Positions 55,097 to 64,000 of a DNA stretch of 64,000 nucleotides are shown here, one piece after another. The stretch covers positions 1,674,001-1,738,000 of the forward strand of contig NZ_CP023689.1 of the NCBI RefSeq assembly GCF_008704715.1, in the 5' to 3' direction. The DNA is from Streptomyces chartreusis. GTDB taxonomy: Bacteria; Actinomycetota; Actinomycetes; Streptomycetales; Streptomycetaceae. Under the pieces are notes generated by a model. The model saw nothing but the letters and a program-made list of their open reading frames with translations, was not told the DNA's origin and made no database searches. The stretch's first letter is position 1, and every line of letters starts with the position of its first letter. The translations under genes were made by a program, and so were the position numbers.

Positions 55097-56349
55097 CGAC
55101 GCACACCGAGGCCCGGGCCGTACGGCTCGGACTGCGCGCCAACCTTGCCCAGTTCAGCCTGCTCGTCCTTGTCAACGCCCTGGTCGGCGGCATGCTCGGC
55201 CAGGAGCGCACCGTACTGCCGCTGCTCGCCGACGACGTCTTCCACCTGTCGGCCTACACCGCCGCCCTCACCTACATCCTGGCCTTCGGTTCGACGAAGG
55301 CGGTGACCAACTTCGCCGCGGGCACCCTCTCCGACCGGTACGGCCGCAAGCCGGTGCTGGTCGCCGGATGGCTGATCGCACTGCCCGTGCCCGCGATGCT
55401 GGCGTGGGGGCCGACGTGGGGCTGGATCGTCGCCGCGAACGTCCTCCTTGGCGTGAACCAGGGGCTGACCTGGTCCACGACGGTCATCATGAAGATCGAC
55501 CTGGCCGGTCCGGAGCGGCGCGGCCTGGCGATGGGCCTCAACGAGGCCGCCGGGTACGGGGCGGTGGCCGCGACCGCGATGGCGACGGGCGCGATCGCCG
55601 AGCACGCCGGGCTGCGCCCCGAGCCGTTCCTGCTGGGCGCCGCGTATCTCGTCCTGGCCCTCGGCCTGTCGGTGTTCGCCGTCCGCGAGACCCGCGAGCA
55701 CGCGCGAGCCGAGGCCGCGCTGCATCCCGTACAGGCCGTGGCGGAACGGGAGTTGACGACCAGGCAGATCGCACGCCGGACCAGCTTCGGCGACCGGGCC
55801 CTGTCGGCTGCGAGCCAGGCGGGCATGGTCAACAACCTCAACGACGCCCTCGCGTGGGGCATCTTCCCGCTGCTGTTCGCCGCGCACGGCCTGTCGGTGG
55901 CACAGATCGGCGTCCTCGCGGCCCTCTATCCGGCGGTGTGGGGAGCGGGGCAGCTGGTCACGGGGTGGTGGTCGGACCACATCGGCCGCAAACACCTCAT
56001 CACGGCGGGGATGTTGCTCCAGGCGGCCGCGATCGCCCTGGTCGCCGAGGGGACGACGTTCCCGGCATGGGCGGCGGCCCAGGCCCTACTGGGCCTCGGC
56101 ACAGCCCTGGTCTACCCGACCCTCCTGGCCGTCATCGGCGACGTGGCCCATCCGGCCTGGCGGGCCCGAGCGGTCGGCGTCTACCGACTGTGGCGCGACG
56201 GAGGGTTCGCGGTGGGGGCGCTGCTGGCGGGGGTGCTGGCCGACGCGTACGGGTTGACGACGGCGATCTGGACGGTCGCCGCGTTGACGGCGGCTTCGGG
56301 ACTGACAGTGGCGGTACGCATGTACGAAACCCGCCCGACAACCCCCTAG
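55093..56349 (+). CDS. MFS transporter
   Basis: 418 residues from a GTG overlapping the enzyme stop. Twelve membrane segments are apparent, with the MFS motif A after the second (GTLSDRYGRKPV) and its relative in the second half (GWWSDHIGRKHL). Coupling to the persulfide enzyme suggests export of a sulfur oxidation product or import of a sulfur compound. The substrate cannot be read from the sequence. Right after its stop lies an interspersed repeat copy that can also fold as a terminator. Confidence 0.9.
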   Translation: MTTHTEARAVRLGLRANLAQFSLLVLVNALVGGMLGQERTVLPLLADDVFHLSAYTAALTYILAFGSTKAVTNFAAGTLSDRYGRKPVLVAGWLIALPVPAMLAWGPTWGWIVAANVLLGVNQGLTWSTTVIMKIDLAGPERRGLAMGLNEAAGYGAVAATAMATGAIAEHAGLRPEPFLLGAAYLVLALGLSVFAVRETREHARAEAALHPVQAVAERELTTRQIARRTSFGDRALSAASQAGMVNNLNDALAWGIFPLLFAAHGLSVAQIGVLAALYPAVWGAGQLVTGWWSDHIGRKHLITAGMLLQAAAIALVAEGTTFPAWAAAQALLGLGTALVYPTLLAVIGDVAHPAWRARAVGVYRLWRDGGFAVGALLAGVLADAYGLTTAIWTVAALTAASGLTVAVRMYETRPTTP

Positions 56350-56382
56350 GGGCGCGGGGAACCGCGCGACAAGCCGCGACGG
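56348..56382 (+). repeat. Interspersed intergenic repeat copy
   Basis: AGGGGCGCGGGGAACCGCGC starts at the MFS stop codon and continues as GACAAGCCGCGACGG. It matches the repeat arm at 46281-46303 with one change and can form the hairpin CGCG-GGGAAC-CGCG. Confidence 0.7.
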
Positions 56383-56410
56383 TGCCGCAGACAGCGGACG
56401 ACCGGTGTGT

Positions 56411-57319
56411 TCAACGAAGCTCCGACCGGAACCCCGCCGGTGTCACCTCCGTGTGCTGGTGGAAGAACTTGGAGAAGTTCGCGGCGTCCGGGAACCCCAC
56501 CGCCGCGCCCACCCGCCCGATCGGCATGTCCGTGTGGGCCAGCAGCCGTTTCGCCTCCAGGATGACCCGCTTGTCGATGAACCCCTTGGGTGTCTCGCCG
56601 GTGGCGGCGCGGACGGCTCGTACCAGGGTCCGGCGCGAGTACCCGAGCTGGTCGGCGTACGCGCTGACGCTGTGGTTCCTGGCGAAGCCCCGCTCCACCG
56701 CGTCCCGGAAGAGCGTGAAGGTCGTGTCGCCCTGGTGGCGTGCCGCTTCCGCCGAGCTCGCCGCGAGATGGGCGAGGCGCAGCAGGAACGCCGTCAGTGA
56801 GTGCCGCAGCACCGCGGTGTGCAGACTCAGCGGCAGGGTCGTGGTGTCCTCGTACTCGCGTTGCAACTGGGCCAGCGCCGAGCGCAGGGCGGGGAGCCGG
56901 GCCTCGTCGGGGTGGAGCAGGGGCGGCAGGTCGTAGCGGTAGAGGCCGGTCGCCTCGACCGTGGCGCGGGGCAGGAAGCCGGGCTGCATGGTCAGGACGG
57001 TCCCGCGGTAGTCGTCCGTCCCGGAGAAGCGGTGGACCTGGCCGGGGCGGATCCACAGCAGGTCACCGGCGTTCGCCTCGTACTCGGCGAAGTCGATCAT
57101 GTGCCGCACGGGCCCCTCGGCGAAGAGCATCACGACATGGAAGTCGATGCGGTGCACCCGCTCCAGCGGTGCGTCCGTGGCGTGCCAGGTGCGGCCGGCG
57201 CCCATTCGGCCCACCTGCATGCCGACGCCGAGGACGCTCTGGTCGGCCGGGAACGGAAACGTCCGTATCGCGTCGCCACCTTGAGCGCTCGCGTCCGCGA
57301 TATCCGCCATTTCCACCAT
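56411..57319 (-). CDS. AraC-family regulator with cupin sensor
   Basis: 302 residues from the ATG at 57317-57319; the frame is open further upstream to 57430, but that part has no binding site and overlaps the repeats in front of tkt. The N-terminal 150 residues are cupin-like (RIDFHVVMLFAEG, GDLLWIRPGQVHRF). The C-terminal AraC domain has both helix-turn-helix units (SAYADQLGYSRRTLVRAVRA and MPIGRVGAAVGFPDAANFSKFF, in parts). It is divergent from the pentose phosphate operon and may bind the AAAAGTC repeats there, or regulate a distant target. Confidence 0.9.
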   Translation of the reverse strand: MVEMADIADASAQGGDAIRTFPFPADQSVLGVGMQVGRMGAGRTWHATDAPLERVHRIDFHVVMLFAEGPVRHMIDFAEYEANAGDLLWIRPGQVHRFSGTDDYRGTVLTMQPGFLPRATVEATGLYRYDLPPLLHPDEARLPALRSALAQLQREYEDTTTLPLSLHTAVLRHSLTAFLLRLAHLAASSAEAARHQGDTTFTLFRDAVERGFARNHSVSAYADQLGYSRRTLVRAVRAATGETPKGFIDKRVILEAKRLLAHTDMPIGRVGAAVGFPDAANFSKFFHQHTEVTPAGFRSELR

Positions 57320-57426
57320 GTCCGTCTCGTGCCGTCTCACCCGTGCGCGCCCCTTGCTCAGCCGTGCGCGGCGCGCCTTGCGGTGTCCCACTTTCACCAC
57401 AGCCTGACACACGCCGACCTTCCCTC

Positions 57427-57451
57427 TCAAAAGTCAGACTTTTACTTTTGA
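57427..57451. promoter_or_regulatory. Nested inverted repeats ahead of tkt
   Basis: AAAAGTCAGACTTTT (57429-57443) is a perfect inverted repeat around one base; TCAAAAGT (57427-57434) and ACTTTTGA (57444-57451) make a second, overlapping one. The patch is AT-rich, 46 bases before the tkt start, in the 177-base gap shared with the AraC gene. Confidence 0.6.
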
Positions 57452-57496
57452 ACGCGTTGGACCAGCTACTTCGCTCCGATCGAGGACTTTTTGAAG

Positions 57497-59572
<2,076 letters not shown>

Positions 59573-59590
59573 CCTGAACGCAGAAAGAAG

Positions 59591-60763
59591 ATGATCACTG
59601 TGACCACCGAAGCAACCGCGACCGCGGGCACGCTGAAGCGCCTGGCCGACGAGGGCGTCTCGATCTGGCTGGACGACCTGTCGCGCAAGCGGATCGAGTC
59701 CGGCAACCTCGCCGAACTCGTCGCGAACAAGAACGTCGTGGGTGTCACCACCAACCCGTCCATCTTCCAGGCCGCCATCGGCTCCGGCGAGGGCTACGAA
59801 GAGCAGCTCGGCGACCTCGCGGTGCGGGGCGTCACGGTCGACGAGGCCGTGCGGATGATGACCACCGCCGACGTCCGAGCCGCCGCCGACATCCTGCGGC
59901 CCGTGTACGACGCCACCGACGGCCGCGACGGCCGGGTCTCCATCGAGGTCGACCCGCGCCTCGCGCACCAGACGGCGGCGACGATCGCCGAGGCCAAGCA
60001 GCTCGCCTGGCTCGTCGACCGCCCCAACGTCATGATCAAGATCCCGGCGACCCGGGCGGGCCTGCCGGCGATCACCGAGGTCATCGGCCTCGGCATCAGC
60101 GTCAACGTGACCCTGATCTTCTCGCTGGAGCGCTACCGCGAGGTCATGGACGCCTACCTGGCCGGTCTGGAGAAGGCCGCGGCGAACGGCCTGGACCTGT
60201 CCGCCGTCCACTCCGTGGCGTCCTTCTTCGTCTCCCGCGTCGACGCCGACATCGACAAGCGGCTGACGGCCATCGGCACGGACGAGGCCCTCGCGCTGAA
60301 GGGCCGCGCGGCGCTCGCCAACGCGCGCCTCGCCTACGAGGCGTACGAGGATGTGTTCGGCGCTGCCGACGACGCGGCACGGTCGACAGCCCGCTGGACG
60401 GCCCTGACCGGGGCCGGCGCAAACAAGCAGCGCCCGCTGTGGGCTTCCACGGGCGTCAAGGACCCCGCCTACAAGGACACCCTGTACGTGGACCGACTCG
60501 TCGCGCCCGGCACCGTGAACACGATGCCCGAGGCAACGCTGAACGCCACCGCCGACCACGGCGAGATCACCGGCGACACGGTGACGGGCGGCTATGCGCA
60601 GGCCCGCGCCGACCTGGCCGCGGTGGAGGCGCTCGGGATCTCCTACGAGGACGTCGTCACCCGGTTGGAGCACGAGGCCGTCGCCAAGTTCGAGGTGGCG
60701 TGGCAGGACCTGTTGGACGCCGTCAAGAAGTCGCTCGGCAGCAAGGGAGCTGACGCAGAATGA
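59591..60763 (+). CDS. tal: Transaldolase
   Basis: 390 residues, of the longer actinobacterial type. The Schiff-base lysine is in [12 protein letters not shown], and [18 protein letters not shown] is the family's N-terminal signature; [12 protein letters not shown] follows. It exchanges three-carbon units between sedoheptulose 7-phosphate and glyceraldehyde 3-phosphate. It starts 19 bases after tkt with AGAAAGAAG as binding site, and its stop overlaps zwf by ATGA. Confidence 0.97.
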   Translation: MITVTTEATATAGTLKRLADEGVSIWLDDLSRKRIESGNLAELVANKNVVGVTTNPSIFQAAIGSGEGYEEQLGDLAVRGVTVDEAVRMMTTADVRAAADILRPVYDATDGRDGRVSIEVDPRLAHQTAATIAEAKQLAWLVDRPNVMIKIPATRAGLPAITEVIGLGISVNVTLIFSLERYREVMDAYLAGLEKAAANGLDLSAVHSVASFFVSRVDADIDKRLTAIGTDEALALKGRAALANARLAYEAYEDVFGAADDAARSTARWTALTGAGANKQRPLWASTGVKDPAYKDTLYVDRLVAPGTVNTMPEATLNATADHGEITGDTVTGGYAQARADLAAVEALGISYEDVVTRLEHEAVAKFEVAWQDLLDAVKKSLGSKGADAE

Positions 60764-62289
60764 CCTCCGACTGGGACAACCCCCTCCGCGACGCGCGGGA
60801 CCGCCGTCTCCCCCGTATCGCGGGCCCGTCCGGGCTCGTGATCTTCGGGGTCACCGGTGACCTGTCCCGCAAGAAGCTGATGCCGGCCGTGTACGACCTG
60901 GCCAACCGCGGCATGCTGCCGCCGGGCTTCTCCCTGGTCGGGTTCGCCCGCCGGGACTGGGAGGACGAGGACTTCGCGCAGATCGTGCACGACTCGGTGC
61001 GCGAGCACGCCCGTACCGAGTTCCGTGAGGAGGTCTGGCAGCAGCTGTCGGAGGGCATGCGGTTCATCCCCGGTGACTTCGACGACGACACGGCGTTCGA
61101 CCGGCTGCGCCAGACCGTGGAGGAGTTGGACAAGGCGCGCGGCACCAGCGGCAACTACGCCTTCTACCTCTCCGTACCGCCGAAGTTCTTCCCGAAGGTC
61201 GTGCAGCAGCTGAAGAAGCACGGCCTGGCGGACGCCCCCGAGGGATCGTGGCGGCGGGCGGTCATCGAGAAGCCGTTCGGCCGGGATCTCGCCAGCGCCC
61301 GGGAGCTGAACGCGATCGTGCACGACGTGTTCGACCCGGAGCAGGTCTTCCGGATCGACCACTACCTCGGCAAGGAGACGGTCCAGAACATCCTGGCGCT
61401 GCGGTTCGCGAACCAGATGTTCGAGCCGATCTGGAACCGGTCGTACGTCGACCATGTGCAGATCACGATGGCCGAGGACATCGGCATCGGGGGCCGCGCC
61501 GGGTACTACGACGGCATCGGCTCGGCCCGTGACGTCATCCAGAACCATCTGCTCCAGCTGATGGCGCTCACCGCCATGGAGGAGCCGGCCGCGTTCGACG
61601 CCGCGTCGCTGCTCACCGAGAAGCTGAAGGTGCTCAGGGCCGTCAAGCTGCCGGAGGACCTCGGCCGGCACACCGTGCGCGGGCAGTACGCGACGGCCTG
61701 GCAGGGCGGCGAGAAGGTTCTCGGGTACCTCGACGAGGACGGCATCGACCCGGGCTCGAAGACGGACACCTACGCGGCCGTCAGGCTGAACCTGGACAAC
61801 CGGCGCTGGGCCGGCGTGCCGTTCTACCTGCGCACCGGCAAGCGGCTCGGGCGGCGGGTGACGGAGATCGCGGTCGTCTTCCAGCGGGCGCCGCACTCGC
61901 CCTTCGACTCCACCGCCACCGAGGAGCTCGGCCAGAACGCCATCGTCATCCGGGTCCAGCCGGACGAAGGCGTGACGGTGCGGTTCGGCTCCAAGGTGCC
62001 GGGCACCTCGATGGAGATCCGGGACGTGACGATGGACTTCGCGTACGGCGAATCCTTCACGGAGTCGAGCCCGGAGGCCTACGAGCGGCTCATCCTGGAT
62101 GTCCTCCTCGGGGACGCCAATTTGTTCCCCCGTCACCAGGAAGTGGAAGAGTCCTGGAAGATCCTCGATCCGATCGAGGAGTACTGGGACACACACGGCA
62201 GGCCGGCGCGGTACGCGTCCGGGAGCTGGGGACCCGAGGAAGCCGACGAGATGCTCGCACGAGACGGACGGAGCTGGCGCAGGCCATGA
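60760..62289 (+). CDS. zwf: Glucose-6-phosphate dehydrogenase
   Basis: 509 residues. The nucleotide-binding motif is [16 protein letters not shown] and the substrate/active-site motif [14 protein letters not shown]. It makes 6-phosphogluconolactone and NADPH. ATGA overlaps join it to tal and to opcA, whose product is an assembly or allosteric partner of this enzyme in related bacteria. In an operon with tkt and tal it supports NADPH and pentose supply. Confidence 0.98.
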   Translation: MTSDWDNPLRDARDRRLPRIAGPSGLVIFGVTGDLSRKKLMPAVYDLANRGMLPPGFSLVGFARRDWEDEDFAQIVHDSVREHARTEFREEVWQQLSEGMRFIPGDFDDDTAFDRLRQTVEELDKARGTSGNYAFYLSVPPKFFPKVVQQLKKHGLADAPEGSWRRAVIEKPFGRDLASARELNAIVHDVFDPEQVFRIDHYLGKETVQNILALRFANQMFEPIWNRSYVDHVQITMAEDIGIGGRAGYYDGIGSARDVIQNHLLQLMALTAMEEPAAFDAASLLTEKLKVLRAVKLPEDLGRHTVRGQYATAWQGGEKVLGYLDEDGIDPGSKTDTYAAVRLNLDNRRWAGVPFYLRTGKRLGRRVTEIAVVFQRAPHSPFDSTATEELGQNAIVIRVQPDEGVTVRFGSKVPGTSMEIRDVTMDFAYGESFTESSPEAYERLILDVLLGDANLFPRHQEVEESWKILDPIEEYWDTHGRPARYASGSWGPEEADEMLARDGRSWRRP

Positions 62290-63221
62290 AGATCGACCTG
62301 AGCGACACCACGGCAAGCAAGATCAACAAGGCGTTGGTGCAGGGCCGCCGCGCGATCGGCACGCCGGCCGTGGGCATGGTCCTGACGATGGTCATCGTCA
62401 CGGACGAGGAGAACGCCTACGACTCGATCAAGGCGGCCGAGGAGGCGTCGCACGAACACCCGGCGCGCACCCTGGTCGTCATCAAGCGGCACGCCCGCAC
62501 CCCGCGCGACCGCACCCGCTCCCACCTCGACGCCGAGGTCCGGGTGGGCGCCGACGCCGGCACCGGCGAGACGGTGATCCTGCGAATGTACGGCGAGGTG
62601 TCCGACCACGCCGACTCGGTGGTGCTGCCGCTGCTGCTGCCGGACGCGCCGGTCGTGGTGTGGTGGCCGGTGGACGCGCCGGAGAACCCGTCGAAGGACC
62701 CGCTGGGCGCGCTGGCCCAGCGCCGGATCACCGACCTGTACACCACCGAGACCCCGCTCGCGGACCTGGACGTCCGCGCCCGTTCCTACGCGCCCGGCGA
62801 CACCGACCTCGCCTGGACCCGGCTCACCCCGTGGCGGTCGATGCTCGCCGCCGCCCTGGACCAGGCGCGGGTGCCGATCGTGTCGGCGGTCGTGGAGGCC
62901 GAGGCCGACAACCCGGCCGCCGAGCTGCTGGCGCGCTGGCTGGAGGCCCGGCTGCACGTCACCGCCGAGCGGGTCGTGACCGCCGGACCGGTCGTCACGG
63001 GCGTGCGCCTGGGCACCGAGAACGGCGAGATCGTCATCGACCGCCCCGAGGGACCGCTGGCCACGCTGTCCCTGCCGGACCAGCCCTCACGCACCCTCGC
63101 GCTGAAGGTCCGCACCACCTCCGAACTCATTGCCGAGGAGCTCAGGCGCCTCGACGCCGACGAGATGTACGCCATCGCCCTGCGGGGCGAGGCCGGCAAG
63201 GAGACCTCCACCCATGTCTGA
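62286..63221 (+). CDS. opcA: OpcA, glucose-6-phosphate dehydrogenase assembly protein
   Basis: 311 residues matching the actinobacterial OpcA family: [18 protein letters not shown] near the start, then [21 protein letters not shown] and [19 protein letters not shown]. It has no catalytic motif of its own and is thought to activate or assemble the Zwf enzyme. It is coupled to zwf by ATGA, and its end overlaps pgi by 8 bases. Confidence 0.95.
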   Translation: MKIDLSDTTASKINKALVQGRRAIGTPAVGMVLTMVIVTDEENAYDSIKAAEEASHEHPARTLVVIKRHARTPRDRTRSHLDAEVRVGADAGTGETVILRMYGEVSDHADSVVLPLLLPDAPVVVWWPVDAPENPSKDPLGALAQRRITDLYTTETPLADLDVRARSYAPGDTDLAWTRLTPWRSMLAAALDQARVPIVSAVVEAEADNPAAELLARWLEARLHVTAERVVTAGPVVTGVRLGTENGEIVIDRPEGPLATLSLPDQPSRTLALKVRTTSELIAEELRRLDADEMYAIALRGEAGKETSTHV

Positions 63222-64000
63222 CTCGCTGTCCGGTTCCCCGAGGCTCAACCGCCGTCCCGAGTGGGCGGCCCTGGAGGACCACCGTGCGGAGGCGATGCAG
63301 CGCCCGCAGCTGCGTGAGCTGTTCGCCGCCGACCCCTCCCGCGCCGAGCGGTACGTCGTGCGGGTGGGCGATCTGCGCATCGACTACTCCAAGCACCTGA
63401 TCGACGACGAGACGCTCGCCCTGCTGCACGAACTGGCCGTCGCCACCGATGTGTCGGGGCTGCGCGACGCCATGTTCCGCGGCGAGAAGATCAACGTCAC
63501 CGAGGACCGGGCGGTGCTGCACACCGCGCTGCGGGCGCCTCGGGACGCGGTGATCGAGGTGGACGGCGAGAACGTCGTGCCCAAGGTGCACGCCGTGCTC
63601 GACAAGATGAGCGGCTTCGCCGAGCGCGTCCGTTCCGGCGCCTGGACCGGGTACACCGGCAAGCGGATCAGGAACGTCGTCAACATCGGCATCGGCGGCT
63701 CCGACCTCGGCCCCGCGATGGCGTACGAGGCGCTCCGCCCGTTCAGCGCACGGGAGTTGACGTTCCGGTTCGTCTCCAACGTCGACGGTGCCGACCTGCA
63801 CGAGGCCGTGCGGGACCTGGACCCGGCCGAGACGCTGTTCATCGTGGCGTCCAAGACGTTCACCACGATCGAGACGATCACCAACGCCACCTCGGCCCGC
63901 TCATGGCTCCTGGAGGGGCTCGGCGGCGAGGAGAAGGCGGTCGCGAAGCACTTCGTGGCGCTGTCGACCAACGCCGGCAAGGTCACCGGGTTCGGCATCG
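63214..64000 (+). CDS. pgi: Glucose-6-phosphate isomerase, N-terminal part
   Basis: The first 262 residues of a protein of about 550, cut by the window end. The start ATG lies inside opcA with GGAGACC upstream. The substrate loop [19 protein letters not shown] and the phosphate-binding [16 protein letters not shown] are visible; the catalytic Glu and His lie beyond the window. It interconverts glucose 6-phosphate and fructose 6-phosphate, closing the pentose cycle with the upstream genes. Confidence 0.96.
   Translation, partial: MSDSLSGSPRLNRRPEWAALEDHRAEAMQRPQLRELFAADPSRAERYVVRVGDLRIDYSKHLIDDETLALLHELAVATDVSGLRDAMFRGEKINVTEDRAVLHTALRAPRDAVIEVDGENVVPKVHAVLDKMSGFAERVRSGAWTGYTGKRIRNVVNIGIGGSDLGPAMAYEALRPFSARELTFRFVSNVDGADLHEAVRDLDPAETLFIVASKTFTTIETITNATSARSWLLEGLGGEEKAVAKHFVALSTNAGKVTGFGI

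Overview
The window looks like a Streptomyces chromosome segment. Base composition is strongly GC-rich with G/C-rich third codon positions. Genes overlap by ATGA, GTGA or TGATG, GTG starts are frequent, secreted glycan hydrolases and Tat substrates are common, and there is a GerW sporulation protein and an opcA-containing pentose phosphate operon. TTA codons are absent from almost all genes but occur in three. No rRNA, tRNA, CRISPR array, transposase or prophage gene was seen.

Layout. (1) 1-1358: the start of a sugar-type binding lipoprotein and its LacI regulator. (2) 1371-7087: a trans-4-hydroxy-L-proline degradation cluster (GntR/FCD regulator, Cys/Cys epimerase, DapA-type deaminase, three-part D-hydroxyproline dehydrogenase), with a repeated 13-bp motif at three promoters. 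(3) 7181-13947: regulators and single genes (solo MmyB-like ligand-binding domain, XRE/ImmA-IrrE pair, alpha/beta hydrolase, phosphopantetheinyl transferase with metallophosphoesterase, ATP-grasp enzyme). (4) 14130-16388: an unfamiliar two-gene unit sharing a helical plus HGTVNAVxNG module. (5) 16395-18255: a GH18 chitinase under two DasR-like sites. (6) 18355-36624: a glycan utilisation locus in two divergent operons: GH29, GH38, GH4 and a DeoR regulator on the minus strand; PfkB kinase, ABC importer, GH2, two Tat-exported phosphoesterase-like proteins and a small secreted protein on the plus strand.

(7) 36684-40757: a 1357-residue ParA-like/TIR/NB-ARC/TPR protein with one TTA codon. (8) 40914-46131: MaoC, acyl-CoA ligase, amidohydrolase, SDR, MarR and IclR, resembling the phd/cou hydroxycinnamate pathways. 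(9) 46198-50804: an intergenic repeat, a two-component system, an MMPL transporter and a DUF1905 protein. (10) 51005-52938: a GH16 glucanase with CBM6, and GerW behind an apparently leaderless promoter. (11) 52988-56349: a persulfide detoxification cluster (ArsR-rhodanese regulator, CstB-like enzyme, MFS transporter). (12) 56411-64000: an AraC regulator, then tkt-tal-zwf-opcA-pgi, cut by the window end.

Most operons carry a regulator and a visible palindrome in the promoter, so the segment reads as a chain of carbon-source modules (hydroxyproline, chitin, complex glycans, beta-glucan, phenylpropenoids) feeding central metabolism. The least explained parts are the HGTVNAV pair, the STAND/TIR protein and the solo MmyB-like domain. 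All functions are inferred from sequence reading alone.
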